Assembly (NCBI RefSeq): GCF_003752025.1
Contig: NZ_RJKR01000005.1
Coordinates: 310,001-374,000 of the forward strand
Reading direction: 5' to 3'
DNA length: 64,000 bases
Source of the DNA: Curtobacterium sp. PhB115
GTDB lineage: Bacteria; Actinomycetota; Actinomycetes; Actinomycetales; Microbacteriaceae
The stretch's first letter is position 1. Every line of letters starts with the position of its first letter. Below are positions 24,667 through 33,047 of the stretch, piece after piece. Both the position numbers and the translations under genes were made by a program. The notes under the pieces are model-generated. The model was not told the DNA's origin and did no database searches. It saw only the letters and a list, made by a program, of their open reading frames with translations.

Positions 24667-25899
24667 ATGGCCACCGCCCGGATGACCCGCCCGACCCCCA
24701 GGGTCGTCGGCGGCGTCTGCAGCGGGTTCGCGGCGCACACGGACCTGCCGGTGGGTGCGGTCCGCATCGCGGCCCTCGTCCTCGTCGTCTGCGGCGGCGC
24801 TGGTGTCCTCCTCTACGCCTGGCTCTGGGCGACCACCCCGAGCGCCTCCGCCGATGCCGACTCGCCGCTCAAGGCGGTCCTGACGACTCCGGCGGCGGCC
24901 ACCGCGTCCCCTGCGACCGACGGGTCCGGCGGACGCCGCGCCCCGATCGTCGAGATCCTGCTCGGCCTCGCGCTGCTCGTGGCCGCCGGGGCGGTCATCG
25001 CTGCACGGCTCGGGGTGGACGTCCCGCTCGAGGTGATCGTCCCCGGTGTGGTCGTCGTGACCGGCGCCGCGCTGGCCTGGCGGCAGTTCGACGCGCTCCG
25101 GAACTCGCGGGCCGCGGCGTCCTCGACCCTGGTCGCACGAGCGCTCGGCGCCCTCGTGCTCGTCGTGCTCGGCATCCTGCTGTTCTTCACGACGAGCACC
25201 CGGCCCAACGTCTGGACCGTGCTCACCGCCGCCGTCGCTGTGCTGCTCGGGGTCGCCGTCGTCGTCGCCCCGTGGGTGGTCCGGCTCGTCCGCGACCTCA
25301 CCGAGGAGCGGGCCGCACGCGTCCGCGAACTCGAGCGGGCCGAACTCGCCGCCCACCTGCACGACTCGGTGCTGCAGACCCTGGCCCTCATCCAGCAGAA
25401 GGCCGATCCGGGGTCGGACGCCGCGCGTCTCGCTCGGGCCCAGGAACGCGAACTCCGCTCCTGGCTCTTCACCGAGCGCACCGAACCGGCGCGGGACCTC
25501 GGGGCCGAACTGCGCGACGCCGCCGCCGAGATCGAGACCGAGTACCCCGTGCGCGTCGACGTGATCGCGATCGGCCCCGCCCGGACGGACCTGCCCGACG
25601 GGATCGTGGCCGCCGCCCGCGAGGCGATGCTGAACGCCGCGCGGCATGCCGGCGGGACGATCAGCGTCTACGCCGAGACTGCTCGGGACGTCGTCGAGAT
25701 CAGCGTCCGCGACCGCGGCCCCGGGTTCGACGTCGACGCCGTCCCCGCCGGGCGCTACGGCGTCCGGGAGTCGATCATCGGCCGTCTCCAGCGGATCGGT
25801 GGCCGGGCGACCGTCGGCCCTGGCGCCGGCCGGACCGGCACCGAGGTCCGGCTGACCCTGCCGCTCACACCCGCGGACCGCCCCGAGGAGGACGCATGA
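24667..25899 (+). CDS. PspC-domain sensor histidine kinase (NarL-type partner)
   Basis: 410-residue kinase. The N-terminal PspC domain (about 10-58, RVVGGVCSGFAAHTDLPVG) takes the place of a usual sensor, and is followed by four helices. The dimerisation/phosphoacceptor motif is AAHLHDSVLQTLAL (His232). The N-box is EAMLNAARHAGG and the G1 box DRGPGFD. A CAGGAT box lies 6 nt before the ATG (leaderless). Its stop overlaps the regulator gene (ATGA), so they form a two-component pair. The likely input is membrane stress, shared with the PspC/LiaF-like protein encoded divergently. Confidence 0.92.
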   Translation: MATARMTRPTPRVVGGVCSGFAAHTDLPVGAVRIAALVLVVCGGAGVLLYAWLWATTPSASADADSPLKAVLTTPAAATASPATDGSGGRRAPIVEILLGLALLVAAGAVIAARLGVDVPLEVIVPGVVVVTGAALAWRQFDALRNSRAAASSTLVARALGALVLVVLGILLFFTTSTRPNVWTVLTAAVAVLLGVAVVVAPWVVRLVRDLTEERAARVRELERAELAAHLHDSVLQTLALIQQKADPGSDAARLARAQERELRSWLFTERTEPARDLGAELRDAAAEIETEYPVRVDVIAIGPARTDLPDGIVAAAREAMLNAARHAGGTISVYAETARDVVEISVRDRGPGFDVDAVPAGRYGVRESIIGRLQRIGGRATVGPGAGRTGTEVRLTLPLTPADRPEEDA

Positions 25900-26558
25900 C
25901 CGAGCCCGCTCCGCTGACCGTCGCCATCGTCGACGACCACTCCATCTTCCGAGCCGGCGTGCGTGCCGGACTGCCACCGGGCCTCCAGGTCGTGGGTGAG
26001 GCGGCCACGGTCGACGAAGCCGTGACGCTCGTGGCGACCACCTCGCCCCGTGTCGTCCTGCTCGACGTGCACCTGCCCGGCGGCGCCGGCGGGGGTGGCG
26101 CCGAGGTCATCGCCCGGGCCGCTCCAGAGCACCCGGACACGAGGTTCCTGGCGTTGAGCGTCTCGGACGCGGCCGACGACGTCGTGCGCGTCATCCGGGC
26201 CGGTGCCCGCGGGTACATCACGAAGAGCTCGTCGAGCGCCGAGGTCGCCGAGGCGGTGCAGCGCGTCGCGGACGGCGACGCGGTCTTCTCGCCCCGGCTC
26301 GCCGGGTTCGTGCTCGACGCGTTCGGGGCCGTCAGCGGCGAGACCGCGCAGCACGACGCCGAGCTCGACCGGTTGTCGGCCCGTGAGCAGGAGGTGATGC
26401 GCCTCATCGCCCGCGGCTACGCGTACAAAGAGGTCGCGACGGAGCTGTTCATCTCGGTGAAGACCGTCGAGACGCACGTGTCGAAGGTGCTGCGGAAGCT
26501 GCAGCTGTCCAACCGGCACGAGCTGACGGCGTGGGCGCTCCAGCGGAAGCTGCTCTGA
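25896..26558 (+). CDS. NarL/LuxR-type response regulator
   Basis: 220 residues. The receiver domain has acidic pocket VDDH (12-15), phosphoacceptor Asp57 in VVLLDVHLPGG, and Lys in GYITKSSS. A C-terminal LuxR helix-turn-helix (about 155-215, LSAREQEVMRLIARGYAYKE then SVKTVETHVSKVLRKL) follows. It is translationally coupled to the PspC kinase gene. Likely targets are its own operon and the divergent PspC/LiaF-like genes (inference). Confidence 0.95.
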   Translation: MTEPAPLTVAIVDDHSIFRAGVRAGLPPGLQVVGEAATVDEAVTLVATTSPRVVLLDVHLPGGAGGGGAEVIARAAPEHPDTRFLALSVSDAADDVVRVIRAGARGYITKSSSSAEVAEAVQRVADGDAVFSPRLAGFVLDAFGAVSGETAQHDAELDRLSAREQEVMRLIARGYAYKEVATELFISVKTVETHVSKVLRKLQLSNRHELTAWALQRKLL

Positions 26559-26576
26559 GGCACCCACGCCGCCGGG

Positions 26577-27425
26577 TCACTTCGCGCTGATCCGCGTGTA
26601 CTTGTTGACGGACCACGGGACGAAGACCACGAGCATCACGGTGATGCCGATGAGCACCGTGAGGATCGGGTGCTGCATGGTCCAGATGTCCGGCACGGGC
26701 GCGGAACCGACGTTGCCGAAGAGCTGTCGGGCGGCCTGGACGAGCGAGGACACCGGGTTCCACTCGGCGAACACCCGCAGCACGAGGGGCAGCGTGTCGC
26801 TCGGCACGAACGCGTTCGAGATGAACGTCAGCGGGAACAGGATCATGAACGAGGCGTTGTTGATCACCTCTGGCGTCTTCACGCTCATGCCGAGCAACGC
26901 CATCACCCAGCTGAACGCGTAGCTGAACAGCAGCAGGAGCGCGACGCCGGCGAGGAACTCCAGCGGCGACGAGTTCACCCGCCACCCGACCGCGAGCCCG
27001 GTGAGCATCATGATCGCCATCGAGATGGAGTTGAGCACCAGGTCCGAGTTCGTCCGCCCGACGAGCACCGCGGACGCCGACATCGGCAGCGTGCGGAACC
27101 GGTCGATCAGGCCTTCCTTGAGGTCCTGCGCCATCGCCGACCCGGAGAACGTCGCTCCGAACACCACGGTCTGCGCGAAGATCCCGGCCATCAGGAACTG
27201 CGTGTAGTCGGTGCCCTGGACCTGGATCGCACCGCCGTAGACCTGGCTGAACAGCAGCACGAACATGATCGGCTGCAGCACCGCGAACACGAGCATGTCC
27301 GGCGACCGCTTGAGCTTGATGAGGTTCCGCTTCGTGACCGTCCAGCCGTCCTCGAACCAGACGGCGACGGGCGAGGTGATGACGACGGGCAGCTGTCGGC
27401 CCGGCGCGATGGTCGTGGCGGTCAT
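26577..27425 (-). CDS. ABC-2 type transporter permease (DrrB-like)
   Basis: 282 residues, six predicted helices, with the ABC-2 membrane signature (FSGSAMAQDLKEGLIDRFRTLPMS, split around residues 93-116). It forms an exporter with the ATPase encoded just upstream; their genes overlap by 4 nt (ATGA). DrrAB-type pairs export drugs or lipids, but the substrate here is unknown. Confidence 0.92.
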   Translation of the reverse strand: MTATTIAPGRQLPVVITSPVAVWFEDGWTVTKRNLIKLKRSPDMLVFAVLQPIMFVLLFSQVYGGAIQVQGTDYTQFLMAGIFAQTVVFGATFSGSAMAQDLKEGLIDRFRTLPMSASAVLVGRTNSDLVLNSISMAIMMLTGLAVGWRVNSSPLEFLAGVALLLLFSYAFSWVMALLGMSVKTPEVINNASFMILFPLTFISNAFVPSDTLPLVLRVFAEWNPVSSLVQAARQLFGNVGSAPVPDIWTMQHPILTVLIGITVMLVVFVPWSVNKYTRISAK

Positions 27426-28423
27426 CGTGCCGCCTCCTTCTGCTTCGCGGGGACGGCGTCGTCGGCATCGTCCTCCGTCGCCGCGTGCCCGGTGAGCCGG
27501 AGGAACACGTCGTCGAGGGTCGGTCGCCGCATCCCGGCGTCGTGCAGGTCGATCCCGGCGTCGCCGAGGTCTGCGAGGACCCGCTGGAGCGCGGAGGGTC
27601 CGGCCTCCACCGCGACGGCGCGCGTGCGACCGTCGCCGGAGATCTCGACCTCACCGACGCCGTAGCGCAGCAGGACGGTCGTCGCGGCGTCACCGTCGGC
27701 GTCGTCGACCAGCGTGACGACGACCCGGTGCCCGCCGACCTGGGCCTTCAGGTGGTCCGAGGTGCCCTCAGCGATCACCGTGCCGTCGTCGATGACGGCG
27801 ATGTCGTCGGCCAGCCGGTCGGCCTCTTCCAGGTACTGCGTGGTGAGGAGCACAGTGGCGCCGTCGGCGACGAGGCTCTCGATGATGCCCCACAGCGCCA
27901 GCCGGCTGCGCGGGTCGAGGCCCGTGGTGGGCTCGTCGAGGAAGAGCACCCGCGGGTTCATCACGAGCGCACCGGCGAGGTCGATCCGTCGCCGCATGCC
28001 GCCCGAGAACCCCTTCACCGGGCGGTCACCCGCCTCGGACAGGTCGAAGACGTCGATGAGCTCACGAGCCCGGTCCCTCGCAGTGCGACGACCGAGGTGG
28101 TAGAGCCGCCCGATCATCTCGAGGTTCTCGAACCCGGTGAGGTTCTCGTCGACCGCGGCGTACTGCCCGGAGACCCCGATCGACCGACGGGTCGCCTGTG
28201 GATCACCGACCACGTCGATGCCGTCGATGACCGCCGTGCCAGAGTCCGGGGTGATCAGCGTCGTGAGCACCTTCACCGTCGTCGTCTTGCCGGCACCGTT
28301 CGGCCCGAGCAGCGCCTTCACGGTGCCCTGCGGTACGGACAGGTCCAGCCCGGCGAGGGCGTGGACCGGACCCGATTTCGACTTGTAGGTCTTGGTCAGC
28401 CCGGAGGCTTCGATGATGGCCAT
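27422..28423 (-). CDS. ABC transporter ATP-binding protein (DrrA-like)
   Basis: 333-residue daunorubicin-resistance-type ATPase: Walker A GPNGAGKTT (40-48), signature FSGGMRRR, Walker B LFLDEPTTGLDP, and the extended C-terminal DrrA domain. The ATG at 28423 has GGGAG upstream. A TATTCT -10-like box lies about 25 nt upstream (28446-28451), so this gene has a leadered promoter, unlike many neighbours. It is the first gene of the drrAB-like pair. No TetR regulator is adjacent. Confidence 0.93.
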   Translation of the reverse strand: MAIIEASGLTKTYKSKSGPVHALAGLDLSVPQGTVKALLGPNGAGKTTTVKVLTTLITPDSGTAVIDGIDVVGDPQATRRSIGVSGQYAAVDENLTGFENLEMIGRLYHLGRRTARDRARELIDVFDLSEAGDRPVKGFSGGMRRRIDLAGALVMNPRVLFLDEPTTGLDPRSRLALWGIIESLVADGATVLLTTQYLEEADRLADDIAVIDDGTVIAEGTSDHLKAQVGGHRVVVTLVDDADGDAATTVLLRYGVGEVEISGDGRTRAVAVEAGPSALQRVLADLGDAGIDLHDAGMRRPTLDDVFLRLTGHAATEDDADDAVPAKQKEAAR

Positions 28424-28483
28424 GTCACTCCCTTGTCGACCCAGGAGAATATCAGTAGGTCGGTGGAGTCGGCGACCGATCAC

Positions 28484-29182
28484 TCAGACGCCGAAGTCAC
28501 CACCGAAGTCGTCGAAGCCACCGCCGAAGTCCGATCCGCCGTCACCCCAACCCGCACTCTCGACCCCGCCGCCGTCGGACGCGCCACCGTCGGTCGCGCC
28601 GCCGTCACCGGAGTCGGCACCAGTGTCCTCCGAACCACCGTCACCCGCAGCGTCAGTACCGCCATCGAACGATCCGGGGTCCGGCAGGAAGGCACTCATG
28701 ATCGCGGAACCGATGACGTACCCGGCCACGGTCCCGAGGATCGAGGCGCCGATCATGCTCCCGAAGGACGGACCGGCGCCGCCCCCGAACGCGCCGGGAC
28801 GGCCGCCTCCGCCGACGCCGCCGAGCGAGCGCTCCATGAACCCCGGCTGCCGGATCTCCGACCGGGTGGCGGACTGGGCCAGCGAACGCGGGTCGTCGCC
28901 GCGCGGGGCCTCGCCGGCGGGTGCCGTCCGCGTGAACTCGTCGTAGACCATGCGACGCTGCTCGTCGGTCAGCCGGGCGAAGGCCTCGGCGTGGACCTCC
29001 TCGATGCGCTCCGGCGGCGCGGTGCGCAGGAGGTACCGGTAGCGCTCCACGGCGCGCTCGTCGTCGGTCCGTGACTGCGACTGCGGTTGCGGTTGCGGCT
29101 GCGGCTGTCCCCACTGGCCCTGCTTCGCTGCGGGGTCCTGGTCACGATCCGGACGTCCGAGCAGGCGGTCGAGGAATCCCAT
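28484..29182 (-). CDS. Hypothetical membrane protein with Gly/Asp/Ser-rich tail
   Basis: 232 residues, family not securely recognised. The start MGFLDRLLGRPDRDQD is followed by a Gln/Pro repeat (QPQPQPQPQSQS, about 26-37). A helical region (RTAPPERIEEVHAEAFARLT) leads to a glycine-zipper-like segment GSMIGASILGTVAGYVIG (about 144-161), probably membrane-inserted. The C-terminus is very Gly/Asp/Ser-rich, ending FGGDFGV. ATG at 29182 with GGAGC upstream. It could be a membrane-associated chaperone-like or stress protein; that is a guess. Confidence 0.7.
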   Translation of the reverse strand: MGFLDRLLGRPDRDQDPAAKQGQWGQPQPQPQPQSQSRTDDERAVERYRYLLRTAPPERIEEVHAEAFARLTDEQRRMVYDEFTRTAPAGEAPRGDDPRSLAQSATRSEIRQPGFMERSLGGVGGGGRPGAFGGGAGPSFGSMIGASILGTVAGYVIGSAIMSAFLPDPGSFDGGTDAAGDGGSEDTGADSGDGGATDGGASDGGGVESAGWGDGGSDFGGGFDDFGGDFGV

Positions 29183-29330
29183 GGTCGATGCTCCTTCGGG
29201 TGCACGGTCGGTCCGGCCGGACCGGTCGTGGACTGCCACACTATGGAGCCGCGGCGACCGCTGACTGAGTGGCTGCACAGAGTCCCCCGAGAGCGCGGTG
29301 CCCGCGAGCGCACCCGGGCAGGATGGACCC

Positions 29331-29762
29331 GTGACCGCGGACATCGACGAACTCCGACGGCTGCGCAGGGCCCGCAGCCGGATGGACCGCGAGTACGCCG
29401 AGCCACTCGACGTCCCGGCACTCGCCGCCGGGGCCTTCATGTCGACGGCGCACTTCAGCCGCCGGTTCCGTGCCGCCTACGGCGAGACCCCGTACGCCTA
29501 CCTGATGACCCGTCGGATCGAGCGGGCGCAGGCACTGTTCCGCAGCACCGACCTCAGCGTCACCGAGGTCTGCACGGCCGTCGGCGCCACGAGTCTCGGG
29601 TCGTTCTCGTCGCGGTTCACCGAACTGGTCGGCATGACGCCGTCGCAGTACCGGGCCGCGGACCACGCCGCCCTCGCCGGCATGTGGAGCTGCCACACGA
29701 TGGTCGTCACGCGGCCGATCCGAGCAGGATCCGAGAAGCGCGACGACGGTCCGCGGACCTAG
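29331..29762 (+). CDS. AraC-family transcriptional regulator (DNA-binding domain only)
   Basis: 143 residues consisting almost entirely of the two helix-turn-helix motifs: LDVPALAAGAFMSTAHFSRRFR (about 26-47) and LSVTEVCTAVGATSLGSFSSRF. There is no sensing domain. The GTG at 29331 follows a CAGGAT box with 6 nt between (leaderless). Its stop codon TAG is also the start of the TAGTGT -10 box of the next gene. Such small AraC regulators often precede a VOC-family gene in actinobacteria and may control it. Confidence 0.88.
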   Translation: MTADIDELRRLRRARSRMDREYAEPLDVPALAAGAFMSTAHFSRRFRAAYGETPYAYLMTRRIERAQALFRSTDLSVTEVCTAVGATSLGSFSSRFTELVGMTPSQYRAADHAALAGMWSCHTMVVTRPIRAGSEKRDDGPRT

Positions 29763-29772
29763 TGTCACTGCC

Positions 29773-30177
29773 ATGACCATCCAGATCAGCGGCGTGCACG
29801 TGCTCGCCGACGACGTCGACACGGCCGTCCGGTTCTACCGCGACGCCCTCGGGTTCTCCGTCCGCAACGAGGTCGAGAACGGGGGCCACCGCTGGGTGAC
29901 CCTCGTCAGCGACAGCCACCCGGACCTCGAACTCGTCCTCTCCGAACCGCACGCCGGCCGGTCGACCGAGGACGGCGACGCCCTCGCCGCCCTGCTCGCG
30001 AAGGGCGCGCTCTCGATGCTGCAGCTCCGGGTGAGCGACCTCGACGCGACCTTCGACCGCATCACAGCCAGCCCCGAGGCCGAGGTCCTGCAGGAACCCA
30101 CCGACCAGTTCTGGGGCGTCCGGGACGCCGCGGTCCGCGACCCCGCCGGCAACATGGTGCGGATCGCCCAGGGCTGA
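29773..30177 (+). CDS. VOC family (glyoxalase/bleomycin-resistance fold) protein
   Basis: 134-residue vicinal-oxygen-chelate protein: VLADDVDTAVRFYRDALGF at about 10-28 and FWGVRDAAVRDPAGNMVRI at the C-terminus. His9 and Glu55 are candidate metal ligands, as in VOC proteins. Substrate unknown. TAGTGT at 29760-29765 is 7 nt before the ATG, indicating a leaderless promoter inside the end of the AraC gene. Confidence 0.88.
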   Translation: MTIQISGVHVLADDVDTAVRFYRDALGFSVRNEVENGGHRWVTLVSDSHPDLELVLSEPHAGRSTEDGDALAALLAKGALSMLQLRVSDLDATFDRITASPEAEVLQEPTDQFWGVRDAAVRDPAGNMVRIAQG

Positions 30178-30180
30178 CGT

Positions 30181-31761
30181 TCAGCCAGCGGCGAGCGCCG
30201 CCGTCCACACGGCGTGCAGCTCGTCCGCGGCACCGGGGTGGGCCACCAGGAACGGTTCGCCGGTCGGCGGGAACCCCTCGACCGGACCCTCGCGGGTGAG
30301 CACGACGCCGCCGGCTTCGTGCACGAGCAGGACGGCGGCACCGTGGTCGACCGGGTCGAAGGCCGGCACGCACCCGCCGATGCCCCGGCCGGCCGCGACC
30401 TGCGCGATCGTCAGGGTGCCGGAGCCCTGCACCCGGAGTGCGCACGACCGGTCGGCCAGGGCGGTCAGGAACGCGCCGAACCCCGGCCAGGGTCGGTGTC
30501 CGTCGAGTTCGGTGCCGACCACTGCTCCCGCGAGCGGCCGAGGGGTGTCGTCGAGTCGGAGTGGACGGTCCCGGAGCGTGGCGCCGCGTCCCCGTCGGGC
30601 CTCGAAGACCTCGCCGCGCCAGGGGTCGGCGACCACGCCCACGACCGCCTGCCCGCCTCGCGTCAGGCAGAGGGACATCGACGTCCACGGCACGCCGTTC
30701 GCCAGGTTCGTGGTGCCGTCGACCGGGTCGAGGAACCAGCAGTGCCGGTCCCCCGGGGCGTCGCCGTACTCCTCGCCGGTGAAGCCGTGCGTGGGGAACG
30801 CTGCCCGGACCCGGCCGCGGACGTGCTGCTCCACCATCCGGTCCACGTCGGTCACGAGGTCGGCGGGGTGCGCCTTCGCCCGGACCTCGCCGACCGGGTG
30901 CTCGCGGGTGAAGGCGATGACCTCGTGCGCGATCCGGTGTGCGAGGGCCTCTGCCCGCGATGTGGTCTCGGCCTCGGTCGGTTCGCGCTCGGGCCAGCCG
31001 TCGCGTTCGGCCGCGGCGATCGTGGCACGGATGGACGCGACGTCGTTCGTGGTGATGGAGTCGACGCCGAGCCGCGTGGCCCACCGGGCGGGTTCGGCGT
31101 CGTCGACGGTGCGGACGGCGACCAGGAGTCCGAGCCCGTGCGCGGCGGTCACGGTGCGCGGGGTGAGGAAGGCGACGTCGAGGTGCAGCGTCGAGGGGGT
31201 GAGTGCCTGGAGGTCAGCGACCACGGGTGCGCCGAGCGACTCCCACGTGAGCCAGACGTCGGCGTCGGGCAGCGCGGTCCGCACGACGGTCAGCGCGTCG
31301 GCCGGACCGCACCACGCGACCGCCGTCGAACCCCGGAACGCCGCGACGGTGCGCACGGCGACGTCCGCGTCCTCTGGGTCGACGACGTGGAGCACGAGTG
31401 CGGCCCGGCACCCGTCCAGGCGTTCGAGCACGGCGTCGAGGCGCGGGATCCGGTCGAGCCCGTTGCCGAGCCGCGCGACGTCGCACCACGGCACCTCCGC
31501 CACGCGCCGTGCGTCGCCCCACATCCGGCCGAGGGTCGGGTCGTGCAGCAGGACGGCGACCCCGTCGGCCGTCCGTCGCACGTCGACCTCGACGGCGTCG
31601 GCACCGAGCGCCTCGGCGACCGCGATGGCGGGCAGGGTGTTCTCGCGCCGGACTCGCGGCGCACCACGGTGGGCGACGAGGCGTGGCGGACGCACGCCGT
31701 GCCTCCCGGCCGTCTCCGGCACCGACGTCTGCGTGACCGGTGCGTGGGGGCTGAGCGTCAT
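30181..31761 (-). CDS. Fusion: glycerophosphodiester phosphodiesterase + inositol monophosphatase family
   Basis: 526 residues with two enzyme domains. N-terminal GDPD domain (about 25-250): catalytic-type AHRGAPRVRRENT (His31, Arg32, Glu40, Asn41), VEVDVRRT (Glu58, Asp60) and LLHDPTLGR (His73). C-terminal IMPase-like domain (about 265-526): LVTDVD (302-307), GEEYGD (Glu330/331), LDPVDGTTN (Asp345, Asp348) and a third metal-site region AFDPVDHGAA. Together they could hydrolyse glycerophosphoinositol and dephosphorylate the inositol phosphate released, which fits inositol recycling in an actinobacterium; this is inference. Nothing suggests a frameshift artefact. The ATG at 31761 is the first family-compatible start. 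Confidence 0.85.
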   Translation of the reverse strand: MTLSPHAPVTQTSVPETAGRHGVRPPRLVAHRGAPRVRRENTLPAIAVAEALGADAVEVDVRRTADGVAVLLHDPTLGRMWGDARRVAEVPWCDVARLGNGLDRIPRLDAVLERLDGCRAALVLHVVDPEDADVAVRTVAAFRGSTAVAWCGPADALTVVRTALPDADVWLTWESLGAPVVADLQALTPSTLHLDVAFLTPRTVTAAHGLGLLVAVRTVDDAEPARWATRLGVDSITTNDVASIRATIAAAERDGWPEREPTEAETTSRAEALAHRIAHEVIAFTREHPVGEVRAKAHPADLVTDVDRMVEQHVRGRVRAAFPTHGFTGEEYGDAPGDRHCWFLDPVDGTTNLANGVPWTSMSLCLTRGGQAVVGVVADPWRGEVFEARRGRGATLRDRPLRLDDTPRPLAGAVVGTELDGHRPWPGFGAFLTALADRSCALRVQGSGTLTIAQVAAGRGIGGCVPAFDPVDHGAAVLLVHEAGGVVLTREGPVEGFPPTGEPFLVAHPGAADELHAVWTAALAAG

Positions 31762-31805
31762 CGGCCCATCGTCGTCGACCCCGGCAAACCCCCGGTGTCG
31801 CTCTC

Positions 31806-31970
31806 GTGAACGGCGTGCGCGTGTGCGCGCCGTGCGCTTGTGCGCGCCGCGCTCTTGTGCGCGCCGCGCTCTCGCAGTGTGCGAGGTTCCGCGCGCCGTG
31901 CGACCCTCGCGCCCTCGCACCGTGCACGGAACCGCGCACGGTCGCCAGCGCACCCTCGCACGGTGCGACG
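31806..31970. repeat. GTGCGCGCC / GTGCGAGG repeat region
   Basis: Three direct repeats of TTGTGCGCGCCGCGCTC type (about 31815-31870) are followed by GCAGTGTGCGAGGTTCC and CTCGCACCGTGC half-sites, closing with the perfect palindrome TCGCACGGTGCGA at 31956-31968. That palindrome ends 2 nt from the stop of the DUF559 gene. The same words recur at 34240-34527 and 60277-60350. Confidence 0.75.
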
Positions 31971-32921
31971 TCAGTGGCGCATCGGGACGTGTGCTCGGCG
32001 GAGCTTGCCCCGGAACGCGCTCTCGTTCCACAGGTCGCTCCACCCGAACCGCACGACGGTCCGGACCTCGTCGAAGGAACGGAGGCGGTCCTCGCGGAGC
32101 TTCTCCGCGATCACGGCGTCCTCGGCGGACCCACCGTGGCGGAGCGCGGGATCGCGGTACTTCACCTCGCCGTCGAACTCGATCGCGACCCCGACCCCCG
32201 GCAGCCAGAGGTCGACGACGATGTCGGGGTGGCCGGCCTGCCGGAACCGGCGCTGCAGGACGGGCTCCGGCGCGCCGTACTCGTCGAGTCGCAGGCGCGC
32301 GAGTGACTCACCGACCGAGTCGGCAGCTGCGTCCGCGAACTCCAGCGAGCGCAGCGCTCGCCGTCGACCACGGACCGACCGGCGACCGATGCCGTCGCGC
32401 ACCGTCTCGACGTCGAGCCCCGACCGGAGCAGGCGGTCGAGTGCGACCACGGCGTCGAGGAACGGCAGCGTCATCGCGAGGTCGACGGCGGTCCGCTCGA
32501 GGTCGGTCACACGGAGTCCGTCGCTGCGGAACCGCACCGTGCCGCGCATGGCGGGATCGAGGTCCGCGTGCACGACGAAGGTCGCGTTCGTGGTCCGGGC
32601 GTCCTCGCCGAGTCGGAGGAGGTGCACGCGACGAGGCCACGCGTGCACGAACGGGACACCGAGCACGGCCGCCGCGGACAGGTGCGAGACGACGAACCGC
32701 GGCCGGATCCGGTCGACGAGCGAGCGAACGAGGACGTGGTGGCGCTGTTCGGGCCGGAGGCGGTCCCAGGCCTCGGCGGGCACGTACCGTCCGTGTGCGA
32801 TGCGGCGGAGTTCGCCGGTCCGGGCTCGTGCCCGGAGCGCGCGGGCCTCGTCGGTGCGCTGGTCGTTGACCACGGACCAGGGGCAGTCCGGGACGGCGGG
32901 GGACGGTGGGAGCTCTGTCAT
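31971..32921 (-). CDS. AbiEi-like N-terminal HTH + DUF559 nuclease-like protein
   Basis: 316 residues. The N-terminal part has the AbiEi-type winged-helix arrangement (RARTGELRRIAHGRYVPA, about 31-48) and SHLSAAAVLGVPF. The C-terminal PD-(D/E)xK-like domain has VDLWLPGVGVAIEFDGEVKY followed by EKLREDRLRSF and VVRFGW, a better-preserved active site (Asp, Glu, Lys) than in the paralogue at 12786. Family proteins are classed as antitoxin-like or endonuclease-domain proteins of unknown role. ATG at 32921. TCGCACSGTGCGA palindromes sit on both sides of the gene, hinting at self-binding. Confidence 0.78.
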   Translation of the reverse strand: MTELPPSPAVPDCPWSVVNDQRTDEARALRARARTGELRRIAHGRYVPAEAWDRLRPEQRHHVLVRSLVDRIRPRFVVSHLSAAAVLGVPFVHAWPRRVHLLRLGEDARTTNATFVVHADLDPAMRGTVRFRSDGLRVTDLERTAVDLAMTLPFLDAVVALDRLLRSGLDVETVRDGIGRRSVRGRRRALRSLEFADAAADSVGESLARLRLDEYGAPEPVLQRRFRQAGHPDIVVDLWLPGVGVAIEFDGEVKYRDPALRHGGSAEDAVIAEKLREDRLRSFDEVRTVVRFGWSDLWNESAFRGKLRRAHVPMRH

Positions 32922-32942
32922 GGGTCGAGGGTCGCCGAGTCG

Positions 32943-32955
32943 TCGCACCGTGCGA
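32943..32955. promoter_or_regulatory. TCGCACCGTGCGA palindrome, candidate operator
   Basis: Perfect 6+6 dyad located 22-34 nt upstream of the DUF559 gene start, where promoter elements would lie. The sister palindrome TCGCACGGTGCGA lies just after the gene's stop, and three more lie at 34244, 34276 and 34308. Confidence 0.5.
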
Positions 32956-33047
32956 CGCGCCGCACACGAACTGTGGAGAACGGCGATCCGTCCACAGCTC
33001 AGCAACGGGCGTGCATGCCGTGGGACGAGTGCGAGGGAGAATGGAGC

